The notes: a model not told the origin generated them from the sequence alone. DNA of 64,000 nucleotides from an uncultured Allomuricauda sp. (GCF_947499695.1 NZ_CANMPQ010000003.1:124001-188000), one strand, 5' to 3'; shown: positions 43,904-53,153, numbered from the stretch's first letter. Made by a program: numbers and translations.

Positions 43904-44818
43904 ATGAATCTCAAAAAAGAATCACTTGTTTTTATGCTCCTTGTTTTTGGCAGCGTTTTATGTTGTATTGGTCAAGAACAAGCAAAACCTTTGGCGAATC
44001 ATGTAATATTGATCGGGTCTGATGGTTTTGGGGCTTATGCCTTCAAAAAAGCTAAGGTTCCCAATTTAAGAAAGATGATGGAAAATGGATCATATACCCT
44101 TGAGGCACGATCAGTTCTGCCGTCATCCAGTGCCGTAAATTGGGCATCCATGATCATGGGGTCTGGACCTGAGCTACATGGGTATACGGAATGGGGAAGT
44201 AAAACGCCAGAATTACCCTCAAAGATTATTGGCGATGGGAACATATACCCCACTATTTTTAGCTTGGTGCACCAACAACTACCAGAAACAAAAAAAGGAG
44301 TTTCCTACTCTTGGGGAGGTATTGGATATCTTTTTGAAAAGAACATGGTCGACATCGATTTCAATGGGAAAACCGATGAAGAAACTATGCAAAAGGCCAT
44401 TGAATTTATCTTAAAAGAAAAACCTTCACTAACCTTTATACATTTTGACCAACCAGATGGAGCAGGGCATAATATTGGACATGATACCCCAGAGTATTAT
44501 AAGGAAGTGGAAAAAATTGATGCCTTGGTCGGAAAAATTTTAAGCGCTCTTGAAGAAAATAACTTGATGGAGAACACTGTGATACTATTTAGTTCCGATC
44601 ACGGAGGTGTAGGGAAAGGACATGGAGGTAAAACCTTGTTGGAAGTTGAAATTCCATGGATAATCTATGGGAAGAATATAAGTTCCAAAGGAAAATTGGA
44701 GAGCAGTGTTGTCACTTATGACACGGCAGCTACAATAGCGTATATACTAGGTTTAAAAACACCAGAATTTTGGAGAGGAAAACCAATCTTAGAAGCAATA
44801 AAAAATGCGGAGCAGTAA
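43904..44818 (+). CDS. Alkaline-phosphatase-superfamily phosphodiesterase/nucleotide pyrophosphatase-like
   Basis: The 304-residue exported protein (signal MNLKKESLVFMLLVFGSVLCCIGQ) has metal ligand Asp 40 (IGSDGFG), the nucleophile Ser 76 in PSSSAVNW (replacing T-F-P-N-H of typical NPPs), MGSGPELHGYTEW, FDQPDGAGHNIGHD, and SSDHGGVGKGHGG with the second metal set. All metal ligands of the NPP/type I phosphodiesterase family are present. It overlaps the sulfatase gene by 14 bases. Its place in a fucan cluster points to removal of phosphodiester or possibly sulfate groups from the substrate, but this is inference. Confidence 0.8.
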   Translation: MNLKKESLVFMLLVFGSVLCCIGQEQAKPLANHVILIGSDGFGAYAFKKAKVPNLRKMMENGSYTLEARSVLPSSSAVNWASMIMGSGPELHGYTEWGSKTPELPSKIIGDGNIYPTIFSLVHQQLPETKKGVSYSWGGIGYLFEKNMVDIDFNGKTDEETMQKAIEFILKEKPSLTFIHFDQPDGAGHNIGHDTPEYYKEVEKIDALVGKILSALEENNLMENTVILFSSDHGGVGKGHGGKTLLEVEIPWIIYGKNISSKGKLESSVVTYDTAATIAYILGLKTPEFWRGKPILEAIKNAEQ

Positions 44819-46355
44819 TTTTTCTGGATTCTTATGCTTGTTGATTACACTCTGCTCGTGCGGAGAAGTTGAAAAGCAAATTCCACAACAACCAAACATT
44901 ATTCTTTTTTTGGTAGATGATATGGGTTGGCAGGATACCTCCGTTCCTTTTTGGAGCCAAAGAACCGAATATAATGACTTATATCATACCCCAAACATGG
45001 AACGTTTGGCGGCAGAAGGCATGAAGTTCACCCAGGCCTATGCAACTCCTGTATGCTCTCCTACAAGGGTGAGCCTTATGACAGGAATGAATGCAGCTAG
45101 GCATAGAGTTACCAATTGGACGCTTATGAAGGATGCTCTTCAACCCATGGAGACAAATCATCCTACGCTAAGTTTTCCAGAATGGAATGTTAATGGAATG
45201 AGCCCCGTTGAAGGTGACCCCAAAGCGGTTCACGCAACTCCATTACCCAAATTACTTCGGGAAGCAGGGTACTACACCATACATACAGGCAAGGCCCATT
45301 TTGGGGCTATTGGGACACCGGGGGATAATCCGTTAAACCTGGGTTTTGATGTGAACATAGCTGGACATGCAGCTGGTGCACCGGAAAGTTATCTTGGTAC
45401 AGAGAATTTTGGGAATGGTAAAGAAGACAAAGAAGTTTGGGCTGTTCCCGGGCTCGAAAAATATCATGGAAAGGATATCTACCTGACCGAGGCACTTACA
45501 CAAGAATCTTTAAATGTTTTGGATTCCGTTAAAGGCAAGAAACCCTTTTTCCTGTATATGTCGCATTATGCGGTTCACACTCCAATTATGGGGGATAAAA
45601 GATATTTTCAAAAGTATGTGGATGCAGGATTAGATTCTACAGAAGCAAAATATGCTTCCATGGTCGAAGGAATGGACAAAAGTTTGGGCGACATCATGGA
45701 TTATCTAGAAAAAAATCAGCTAGAGGACAATACAATCATCCTTTTCATGTCAGATAATGGTGGATTGAGCGCTGTTGCCCGAGGTGGTGAACCGCACACC
45801 CATAATAGGCCTCTGGCCAGTGGAAAAGGTTCCATCTATGAAGGAGGCATAAGGGAACCAATGCTGGTCAAATGGCCAGGAACCATAAAACCAGGGGCAT
45901 CAACTGATGACTATGTGATTATTGAAGATTTTTATCCCACCATTTTAGAAATGGCAGGAATTTCAGATAGCAATAAAGTTCAAACCATTGATGGAAAAAG
46001 CTTTACCTCAATCTTAAAAGGTGAAGTGGCCAATGAAGAAGAGCGACCATTGTTTTGGCACTACCCTAACGAATGGGGACCTGAAGGTCCTGGTATTGGA
46101 GCTTTTAGCGCCATAAGATCGGGAGATTGGAAGTTGATTTATTTTCACCAAGATCAACATATGGAGTTGTATAATATCACCAACGATATTGGAGAAACCG
46201 AAAACATGGCACCAACTCAAGCGGAAAAGACAAGGGAAATGGCACAAATACTATCAGAATACCTCATTAAGGTAAACGCACAAATGCCTTCCGATAAGGA
46301 ATCCGGACAAATAATCCCATTACCCAACCAAAAAATAAACATAGGTAAGCAGTAG
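44805..46355 (+). CDS. S1-family sulfatase (formylglycine type)
   Basis: The 516-residue protein has a probable lipoprotein or signal start (FLCLLITLCSC), metal Asp 38/39 in LVDDMGWQD, the formylglycine signature C84-S-P-T-R in TPVCSPTRVSLMTGMN, HTGKAHFGAIG, SHYAVHTPIMG, and FMSDNGGLSAVARG. The Cys at the modified position calls for an anSME or FGE maturase, which is not in this window. The most likely substrate is sulfated fucose of fucoidan or another algal fucan, from neighbours. Subfamily cannot be fixed. Confidence 0.92.
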   Translation: MRSSNFSGFLCLLITLCSCGEVEKQIPQQPNIILFLVDDMGWQDTSVPFWSQRTEYNDLYHTPNMERLAAEGMKFTQAYATPVCSPTRVSLMTGMNAARHRVTNWTLMKDALQPMETNHPTLSFPEWNVNGMSPVEGDPKAVHATPLPKLLREAGYYTIHTGKAHFGAIGTPGDNPLNLGFDVNIAGHAAGAPESYLGTENFGNGKEDKEVWAVPGLEKYHGKDIYLTEALTQESLNVLDSVKGKKPFFLYMSHYAVHTPIMGDKRYFQKYVDAGLDSTEAKYASMVEGMDKSLGDIMDYLEKNQLEDNTIILFMSDNGGLSAVARGGEPHTHNRPLASGKGSIYEGGIREPMLVKWPGTIKPGASTDDYVIIEDFYPTILEMAGISDSNKVQTIDGKSFTSILKGEVANEEERPLFWHYPNEWGPEGPGIGAFSAIRSGDWKLIYFHQDQHMELYNITNDIGETENMAPTQAEKTREMAQILSEYLIKVNAQMPSDKESGQIIPLPNQKINIGKQ

Positions 46356-46357
46356 TT

Positions 46358-48451
46358 ATGAAAAAAATACTCCAATTTGTTATAGCAGGAGCAATAATCT
46401 TATCCGTATCGTGTAACAGTCAAATTCCTCCCGAGCCTGTTGGTCCTGTTCCTTCGGAACGTCAATTGGCGTGGCATGAGCTGGAGTATTATGCTTTTAT
46501 CCACTTTAACATGAATACTTTTACCGACATGGAATGGGGTACAGGAGGGGAGACACCAGCACAGTTTAATCCAACACAATTAGATACGCGTCAATGGGCC
46601 AAAGTGGCCAAAGAAGCTGGAATGAAAGGTATTATCCTTACCGCCAAACATCATGACGGTTTCTGCTTATGGCCAACCAAAACCACAGAACATTCCGTTA
46701 AAAATTCACCCTGGAAAAACGGTCAGGGTGATTTGGTTCAAGATTTGGCAGATGCCTGTAAAGAGTATGGCCTTAAATTGGGGCTTTACCTTTCTCCATG
46801 GGACCGCAATAATGAACATTACGGCAAACCTGAATATGTGCAACTATTTCACGAACAACTGAGAGAGCTTTTGACCAATTATGGTGAATTGTTTGAAGTT
46901 TGGTTTGATGGTGCCAATGGAGGGTCGGGGTATTATGGAGGAGCAAATGAAACCCGTAAAATTGATAATAAAACCTATTACGAGTGGCCCAAAACCACCA
47001 AAATGGTTCGGGAATTACAGCCTAATGCCGTCATATTTAGTGATGGTGGGCCAGATGTTAGATGGGTAGGAAATGAAGAAGGTTGGGCAAATGAAACCAA
47101 CTGGAGTGTTATGCGTAGGGATGAGATACATCCGGGTTGGCCTAGATATGTAGAATTGCGATCAGGGCATGAAGATGGCACGCATTGGCTTCCAGCTGAA
47201 GTAAATACTTCAATTCGTCCAGGTTGGTATTACCATCCTCGTGAAGACCACCAAGTAAAGACGTTACCACGATTGGTGCAGACTTTTTATGAGTCCGTAG
47301 GAAGGAACGGCAATTTCTTATTAAACCTACCGGTAGATGATAGAGGCCTTGTTCATGAAAAGGACGTTGAGCAATTATTGGCTTTGAAACAACAAATTGA
47401 CAAAGATTTTGCAAATGAATTGGAACAGGGACAGACTATTGTTGCTTCAGATGTACGTGGCAATGACTCCGCTTTTTCCGCGAAAAATGCTATTGATGGT
47501 GATAAGGAAAGCTATTGGGCCACCAATGATGGTGTAACCCAAGCATCCATTACTGTTTCTTTTGAAGAACCTACAGAGGTCAATCGTATTGTTTTGCAGG
47601 AATATATTCCTTTGGGACAACGAGTTAAAAAATTTAAGGTTAGCGCAGAGGTGAGTGGTGAATTGAAAACCATTGATGAGCAGACCACCATTGGCAATAA
47701 GCGTATTCTTCAATTTGAAACTGTAAAAGCAGATAAAATACAGGTAGAAATACTTGATTCGAAAGGACCTGTAACTCTTTCAAATCTGGAACTATACAGA
47801 GCCCCGGTACTTTTGGTTGAACCGGTCTTTTCAAGAAATCGAGATGGAATGGTTTCCATTAGCGTGCCAGATGATAAGGTTGATATTTATTTTACAACGA
47901 ATGGCAGTGACCCAACAACATCATCTTCAAAATATACAAAGCCCTTTTCTTTGAAAGAACCAGCTACTATAAAGGCGATAGCTGTAGATACAGATAGCGG
48001 ACAACAAACCCAACCGGCAAACCAATATTTTGATATTGCTAAAAAGGAATGGCACGTAATAGCTGCTTCTTCAGGGAATTTGGAAGATGCAGAAAAACTA
48101 ATGGATGGAAACCCCCATACATTTTGGGCAACGGACAAAGAAGACCAAAAGACACCGGAAATTACAATAGATTTGGGTAAATCCTTCGAGTTGAGGGGCT
48201 TTACATATTGGCCCATACAAATACGCTATCCATTTGGCATAATAACCCATTATGAGTTTTTGGTCAGTGTGGATAACAAGAATTGGAAAACAGCTGCAAA
48301 AGGTGAGTTTGGGAATGTGGTCAACAATAGAATTGAACAAAAGGTATCTTTTGAAGCATTGTCAGGGAGATATATTAAATTAAAGGCACTCAAAATTCAT
48401 GGAGAAGACCCAAGGGTTTCTTTTGGCGAAATAGGAGTATTGACCAAATAA
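46358..48451 (+). CDS. GH29 alpha-L-fucosidase with two F5/8-type C modules
   Basis: The 697-residue lipoprotein (Cys 19 in LSVSC) has a GH29 catalytic domain with YYAFIHFNMNTF, TAKHHDGFCLW, SPWDRNNEHYG, VWFDGANGGS (nucleophile Asp 184) and WLPAEVNTSIRPGWYYH, the pattern of the GH29-B group, which prefers branched 1,3/1,4-fucosides. From about residue 350 comes an F5/8C domain (NAIDGDKESYWATNDG), then a CHB_HEX_C-like beta strand module (IYFTTNGSDPTTSSSKYT), then a second F5/8C (LMDGNPHTFWATD). The duplicated carbohydrate-binding modules suggest surface attachment to a polymer. Confidence 0.9.
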   Translation: MKKILQFVIAGAIILSVSCNSQIPPEPVGPVPSERQLAWHELEYYAFIHFNMNTFTDMEWGTGGETPAQFNPTQLDTRQWAKVAKEAGMKGIILTAKHHDGFCLWPTKTTEHSVKNSPWKNGQGDLVQDLADACKEYGLKLGLYLSPWDRNNEHYGKPEYVQLFHEQLRELLTNYGELFEVWFDGANGGSGYYGGANETRKIDNKTYYEWPKTTKMVRELQPNAVIFSDGGPDVRWVGNEEGWANETNWSVMRRDEIHPGWPRYVELRSGHEDGTHWLPAEVNTSIRPGWYYHPREDHQVKTLPRLVQTFYESVGRNGNFLLNLPVDDRGLVHEKDVEQLLALKQQIDKDFANELEQGQTIVASDVRGNDSAFSAKNAIDGDKESYWATNDGVTQASITVSFEEPTEVNRIVLQEYIPLGQRVKKFKVSAEVSGELKTIDEQTTIGNKRILQFETVKADKIQVEILDSKGPVTLSNLELYRAPVLLVEPVFSRNRDGMVSISVPDDKVDIYFTTNGSDPTTSSSKYTKPFSLKEPATIKAIAVDTDSGQQTQPANQYFDIAKKEWHVIAASSGNLEDAEKLMDGNPHTFWATDKEDQKTPEITIDLGKSFELRGFTYWPIQIRYPFGIITHYEFLVSVDNKNWKTAAKGEFGNVVNNRIEQKVSFEALSGRYIKLKALKIHGEDPRVSFGEIGVLTK

Positions 48452-48456
48452 GTATT

Positions 48457-49251
48457 ATGAATTTAGGATTACAGAATAAAGTAATAGTGGTTACAGGAGG
48501 AGACAAGGGCATTGGAAATGGTATTTGTAACGTGCTTGCAGATGAAGGAGCTGTCCCTGTAATTATTGGCCGAAAAGAACATGATGTACAAAAAGCCGTT
48601 GATGCAATTATACAAAAAGGAGGAAAGGCCTTTTATGCCCTAGCAGAGCTCACAAATCCTGAACAATGCAGGAACGCAATTGAAAAAGTAGTGAAAGAAT
48701 TTGGGAGAATAGATGGGCTTGTCAACAATGCAGGTGTTAATGATGGGGTTGGATTGGAGCATGGCAATTATGAAGATTTTAAACGCTCTTTGGAGCGTAA
48801 TGTAGGGCACTATTACTTGATGGCCCATCACGCCCTTCCAGAATTGAAAAAAAGTGGTGGAAGTATTGTAAATATTGGCTCTAAAACCTCGGTTACCGGT
48901 CAGGGAGGCACTTCTGGATATGCAGCTGCCAACGGAGCAAGAAACTCCCTTACCCGTGAGTGGGCAGCAGAATTACTTCCGTACGCAATTAGGGTGAATG
49001 CGGTGATTGTTGCTGAGTGCTATACCCCATTATATGAAAGATGGGTCAAAACATTCGAAAATCCTGAGGAAAAATTGAAGGAAATTACAGATAAAATACC
49101 CTTGGAAAACCGGATGACCTCTGCGGAGGAGATTGCCAATGCAGTGGTTTTTTTGCTTTCGGAAAAATCAAGCCATACAACAGGGCAGCTCATTTATGTT
49201 GATGGCGGCTACACCCATTTGGATAGAGCATTAACCAAACCAAGCAATTAA
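48457..49251 (+). CDS. SDR, probable L-fucose dehydrogenase
   Basis: The 264-residue short-chain dehydrogenase has TGGDKGIGNGI, NNAGVNDGV, catalytic Ser in NIGSKTS, YAAANGARNSL with a YxxxN variant (Asn where Lys is usual), and NAVIVAECYTPLYERW, a loop typical of L-fucose dehydrogenases. It oxidises L-fucose to L-fucono-1,5-lactone. The YxxxN replacement of the usual YxxxK is a notable departure from the classical SDR motif and needs care. Being directly before the FucP permease and mutarotase suits the first step of the route. Confidence 0.82.
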   Translation: MNLGLQNKVIVVTGGDKGIGNGICNVLADEGAVPVIIGRKEHDVQKAVDAIIQKGGKAFYALAELTNPEQCRNAIEKVVKEFGRIDGLVNNAGVNDGVGLEHGNYEDFKRSLERNVGHYYLMAHHALPELKKSGGSIVNIGSKTSVTGQGGTSGYAAANGARNSLTREWAAELLPYAIRVNAVIVAECYTPLYERWVKTFENPEEKLKEITDKIPLENRMTSAEEIANAVVFLLSEKSSHTTGQLIYVDGGYTHLDRALTKPSN

Positions 49252-49255
49252 AATT

Positions 49256-50551
49256 ATGAGTAGACCAAAAATAGTATCCAAAGAAGTACTTTTTCCATTT
49301 ATCCTAGTCACCTCCCTTTTTGCGCTTTGGGGTTTTGCAAATGCGGTCACTGATCCCATGGTACAAGCGTTCAAGAAGGTGCTGGAGCTCTCAAATTCAC
49401 AAGCCGCTTGGGTGCAAATGGCCTTTTACGGGGGATATTTCTGTATGGCATTACCGGCTGCACTCTTTATGAGAAAGTATTCTTATAAAGTTGGCATTCT
49501 TATAGGTTTGGGTTTATACGCTGTTGGTGCACTTATGTTTTATCCAGCAGCCATAACCGAAAAATTCTGGTTTTTCTGTTTAGGTCTTTACATACTGACT
49601 TTTGGGTTGGCATTTTTGGAAACCGCTGCAAACCCGTACGCATTGGCCATGGGAGCCAAAGAAACCGCTACGCAACGCTTAAACCTTGCACAGGCATTTA
49701 ACCCTGTAGGTTTGATAGGGGGGCTCTTTGTTGCCCAGCAATTTGTGCTCAAAAATCTACAATCCGATGATATAGAAGATTTTAGTGCGCTGGATGAGGC
49801 AGCCAAAACTTTAGTGAGAACCTCGGACTTATTGGTCATTCGGGATCCATATGTGATTTTGGGATTGGTCATATCTATAATTTTTGTTGTTTTTCTTGTT
49901 AGTAAAATGCCGCAAGCCAGAGACAAGGATGGTATACCAAGTATTGGGATGATTTTTAAAACATTATCCAAAAACAAGAAATATGTAATGGGTGTATTGG
50001 CCCAAATTTTATATGTAGGGGCACAAATCATGTGCTGGACATACATCTACCAATATGCAGAAGCCATAGGAATGGATAGTGTAACCGCTGGATATTATCA
50101 AATGGCTGCTTTTATTGTATTTGTAGTAGGCCGAGCTATAGGAACCTATCTATTAAGGTTTATGAGTCCAGGTAAATTGCTGAAATTATTTGCCATCATG
50201 GCTTTGTTGTGTACCCTTGGAGCTATTCTTGTAAAAGGAATCGTAGGGCTGTATTGCATTGTTGGAATTTCCATGTTCATGTCCCTCATGTTTCCCACCA
50301 TTTACGGTATTGCTCTGGGTAATCTTACTGAAGATCAGTCCAAAGTAGGTTCTGCCGGTTTGATTATGGCCATCGTTGGTGGTGCTTTAATGCCTAAACT
50401 TCAGGGAATGATTATTGATCTTGGAGGAAATGGTGTTGCCGATATCAAAATTTTAGGGGTCTCAGAGGTAAACTTCTCTTTTATATTACCCATGCTTTGC
50501 TTTATATATATTAGTTGGTATGGTCACCATGTCTTTAAAAAATATGAATAG
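49256..50551 (+). CDS. fucP: L-fucose:H+ symporter (FucP family)
   Basis: This 431-residue, twelve-helix MFS permease matches E. coli FucP. Its first helix reads ALWGFANAVTDPMVQAFK, where Asp 33 aligns with FucP Asp 46, and FLETAANPYALAMG has Glu 122 aligned with FucP Glu 135; both are needed for proton coupling and sugar binding in E. coli. NLAQAFNPVGLIGG and IVGGALMPKLQGMI are also conserved. It brings L-fucose into the cytosol for the downstream enzymes. The start ATG is four bases after the L-fucose dehydrogenase stop. Confidence 0.93.
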   Translation: MSRPKIVSKEVLFPFILVTSLFALWGFANAVTDPMVQAFKKVLELSNSQAAWVQMAFYGGYFCMALPAALFMRKYSYKVGILIGLGLYAVGALMFYPAAITEKFWFFCLGLYILTFGLAFLETAANPYALAMGAKETATQRLNLAQAFNPVGLIGGLFVAQQFVLKNLQSDDIEDFSALDEAAKTLVRTSDLLVIRDPYVILGLVISIIFVVFLVSKMPQARDKDGIPSIGMIFKTLSKNKKYVMGVLAQILYVGAQIMCWTYIYQYAEAIGMDSVTAGYYQMAAFIVFVVGRAIGTYLLRFMSPGKLLKLFAIMALLCTLGAILVKGIVGLYCIVGISMFMSLMFPTIYGIALGNLTEDQSKVGSAGLIMAIVGGALMPKLQGMIIDLGGNGVADIKILGVSEVNFSFILPMLCFIYISWYGHHVFKKYE

Positions 50552-50554
50552 CTA

Positions 50555-50905
50555 ATGAAAGACAATAAAAGATACTGCTTGGCCGTGGATTTAGTGGATG
50601 ATGATAATCTTATCCATGAATATGAAGAACATCATAAAAAAGTCTGGCCGGAAATAATACAAAGTATCAAAGATTCTGGAATCCAAAACATGGAAATCTA
50701 TAGAATAGCGAATAGACTGTTTATGATTATGGAGGTGGATTCTTCTTTTACTTTTGAGAGAAAACAACAAATGGATTCAAAAAATCCAAAAGTTAAAGAA
50801 TGGGAAGATTTAATGTGGACCTATCAAAAAGCGTTACCAATGGCAAAGCCCAACGAAAAATGGGTGTTAATGAAGGAGGTTTTTCGATTAGAATCAGGTG
50901 CATAA
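50555..50905 (+). CDS. RhaM-type mutarotase, probable L-fucose mutarotase
   Basis: The 116-residue protein matches the L-rhamnose mutarotase family (EYEEHHKKVWPEIIQSIKDSGIQNMEIYRIANRLFMIMEV, then WEDLMWTYQKALPMAKPNEKW). The His and Tyr of the H-x-x-V-W-P and Y-R motifs are the catalytic type in RhaM. It interconverts alpha and beta anomers of the sugar. In this setting L-fucose is the likely substrate, supplying the anomer used by the dehydrogenase. The start is four bases after fucP. Confidence 0.86.
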   Translation: MKDNKRYCLAVDLVDDDNLIHEYEEHHKKVWPEIIQSIKDSGIQNMEIYRIANRLFMIMEVDSSFTFERKQQMDSKNPKVKEWEDLMWTYQKALPMAKPNEKWVLMKEVFRLESGA

Positions 50906-50957
50906 GAAATAAAGTGATAAAGATTGATGAAATAACATTAACCGAATTAATTAAAAC

Positions 50958-51959
50958 ATGAAGCGAAGAAATTTTATGAACTTGATTGGTCCAGTATCGG
51001 CCGGGTCTTTTCTCATGCCGACGCTTTTATCATTTAAACCATCAATTAAAGAGAATAACAAACCACTTAGGTTTGGTATTGTGGCCGATGTACACAAAGA
51101 TTTGATGCCGGATGCTGATGCACGCTTGGAGAAATTTATTTCCGAAGCTATTGATAGACAAGTCGATTTTATTATCCAAATGGGCGATTTTTGTATGGCG
51201 GATCCAAGAAACCAAGAATTTCTAAAAATATGGGAAACCTTTAAAGGGCCTAAATATCATGTTTTGGGCAATCATGATATGGATAGAAATTCCAAGCAGG
51301 AAATGTTAGATTTCTGGGGCATGCCTAAAACGTATTACTCTTTTGATTTTAATAATTACCACTTCATTGTTCTTGATGCGAATTTTTTGTATCAAGATGG
51401 AAAATTTATTGATTATGAAAAATCGAATTTCTATGTAAACAGTGATTACAGAACCTACATTAACAATGAACAAATAGAATGGTTTAAGGCAGATCTTGAA
51501 GCTACCCAATTACCAACCATTGTATTTTCGCATCAAAGTTTGTGGCATTACCAGTGGGGTGTAAAAAACCGATTGACCCTTCAGAAAATAATGGAAGTCC
51601 ATAAAGAAAAGATTATTTGCTGTATGAACGGCCATAATCACTTAGATTTCCATCATCATCAAAATGGAATTGATTATGTTGAAATCAACAGCATGTCATA
51701 TCAATGGATGGAAGATAAATATAAGAATACTGAGCGCTATCCCAAAGAGATGTACGAGCAATACAAATGGCTGCCTAATATGGCCACTTACAAAGATCCA
51801 TTATATGCCTTTGCTGATATGCAACCTGAGGGAACATTGGTCATTGAAGGTGTCAAAAGTGAATGGACTGCACCATCTCCTTATGATGATGGGTTACCTA
51901 AGGGTGTGTATGGAAACGAGTATTCAGCAAAAATTTCAGACTATACACTACGGTTTTAG
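50958..51959 (+). CDS. Calcineurin-like metallophosphoesterase, Tat-type leader
   Basis: The 333-residue protein starts MKRRNFMNLIGPVSAGSF, a Tat-like leader with RR, and contains all five metallophosphoesterase motifs: FGIVADVHKD (Asp 44, His 46), QMGDFCM, LGNHDMDRN, VFSHQSLWHY and NGHNHLDFHH. It is predicted to be a periplasmic phosphodiesterase or phosphatase. It stands in the middle of the fucose cluster between the mutarotase and the L-lactate dehydrogenase, so a role on a phosphorylated glycan is possible, but no substrate is known. Confidence 0.85.
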   Translation: MKRRNFMNLIGPVSAGSFLMPTLLSFKPSIKENNKPLRFGIVADVHKDLMPDADARLEKFISEAIDRQVDFIIQMGDFCMADPRNQEFLKIWETFKGPKYHVLGNHDMDRNSKQEMLDFWGMPKTYYSFDFNNYHFIVLDANFLYQDGKFIDYEKSNFYVNSDYRTYINNEQIEWFKADLEATQLPTIVFSHQSLWHYQWGVKNRLTLQKIMEVHKEKIICCMNGHNHLDFHHHQNGIDYVEINSMSYQWMEDKYKNTERYPKEMYEQYKWLPNMATYKDPLYAFADMQPEGTLVIEGVKSEWTAPSPYDDGLPKGVYGNEYSAKISDYTLRF

Positions 51960-52004
51960 TATTTAAAGTATAGATCGAGTTATTGGAATCAAATAAATAA
52001 GAAT

Positions 52005-53153
52005 TTGGAATACAATACTAAATATCCTACCATTGACGACTTAAGGAATAGGGCTAAAAAACGAATTCCTAGGTTTGCTTTTGAGTATTTGGATGGTGGA
52101 TGTAATGAAGAGGTAAACTTAAAAAAAAACACAACTGAAATTAGAAAGGTTGAATTACTTCCGCGTTATTTAGAAAAATTTAATGGCGCCAGTTTAACCA
52201 CTCAACTTTTTGGAAAGAATTACAATGCTCCTTTTGGGGTTGCTCCTGTAGGACTTCAAGGACTAATGTGGCCCAATTCATCCGAAATATTGGCCAAAGC
52301 AGCATTTGAAAACAACATTCCCTTTATTCTTAGTACGGTTACCACTTCAAGCATTGAACGAATCTCCGAAGTAACAGAGGGTAACGCTTGGTTCCAATTA
52401 TACCACCCAACCGAAGAAGAGGTACGTAACGATTTAATCAAACGCGCGGAGGCTGCAGGTTGTCCGGTTATGGTTTTGCTATGCGATACACCAACATTTG
52501 GGTTTCGTCCCAAGGAAATCAAAAATGGGCTTTCCATGCCACCTAAAATGTCAGTGGCCAATATTCTTCAAATATTAGGCAAACCACAATGGGCTTTTAA
52601 TACGTTGCGTTATGGTCAGCCTAATTTTGAAGTTCTCAAACCCTATATGCCCAAAGACCTCAACTTGAAGCAGCTCGGTGAGTTTATGAACCAGACCTTC
52701 AGTAAACGTATGAATGTAGATAAAATAGCCGCAATCAGAGATCTTTGGAAAGGCAAATTAGTGCTTAAAGGAGTTGCTACAGAAGACGATGCAGAAAAAG
52801 CGATTGAATTGGGTCTTGATGGCATTATTGTCTCAAACCATGGGGGGCGACAACTGGATGCAGGTGAGTCATCCATTCGACCCTTGACTAGGATTGCTGG
52901 CAAGTATGGTGATAAAATCACGGTGATGATGGACAGCGGCATCCGTTCAGGGCCGGATATTGCACGGTGTATGGCCAGTGGGGCGGCATTTACCTTTATG
53001 GGTCGCTCGTTTATGTATGGCGTGGCAGCTCTTGGTAAAAATGGTGGCAATCATACCATTTCCATTCTTAAAACACAGTTGCAACAGATAATGGAACAGA
53101 TTAGTTGTGAAAGCACATCAGATTTTCCAAGGTATTTAGTAGAAAAACAATAG
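52005..53153 (+). CDS. FMN-dependent L-lactate dehydrogenase (lldD-like), TTG start
   Basis: The 382-residue flavoprotein has the alpha-hydroxy-acid oxidase fold: NAPFGVAPVGLQGLMWPNS (FMN site), LYHPTEEEVR, and IIVSNHGGRQLDAGESS with the catalytic His, then VMMDSGIRSGPDIARC and FMGRSFMYG. It oxidises L-lactate to pyruvate and passes electrons to the quinone pool. No in-frame ATG exists between the upstream stop and the conserved start MEYNTKYPT, so translation begins with TTG. Position after the fucose genes ties it to the L-lactate released by the diketo-acid hydrolase. Confidence 0.87.
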   Translation: MEYNTKYPTIDDLRNRAKKRIPRFAFEYLDGGCNEEVNLKKNTTEIRKVELLPRYLEKFNGASLTTQLFGKNYNAPFGVAPVGLQGLMWPNSSEILAKAAFENNIPFILSTVTTSSIERISEVTEGNAWFQLYHPTEEEVRNDLIKRAEAAGCPVMVLLCDTPTFGFRPKEIKNGLSMPPKMSVANILQILGKPQWAFNTLRYGQPNFEVLKPYMPKDLNLKQLGEFMNQTFSKRMNVDKIAAIRDLWKGKLVLKGVATEDDAEKAIELGLDGIIVSNHGGRQLDAGESSIRPLTRIAGKYGDKITVMMDSGIRSGPDIARCMASGAAFTFMGRSFMYGVAALGKNGGNHTISILKTQLQQIMEQISCESTSDFPRYLVEKQ

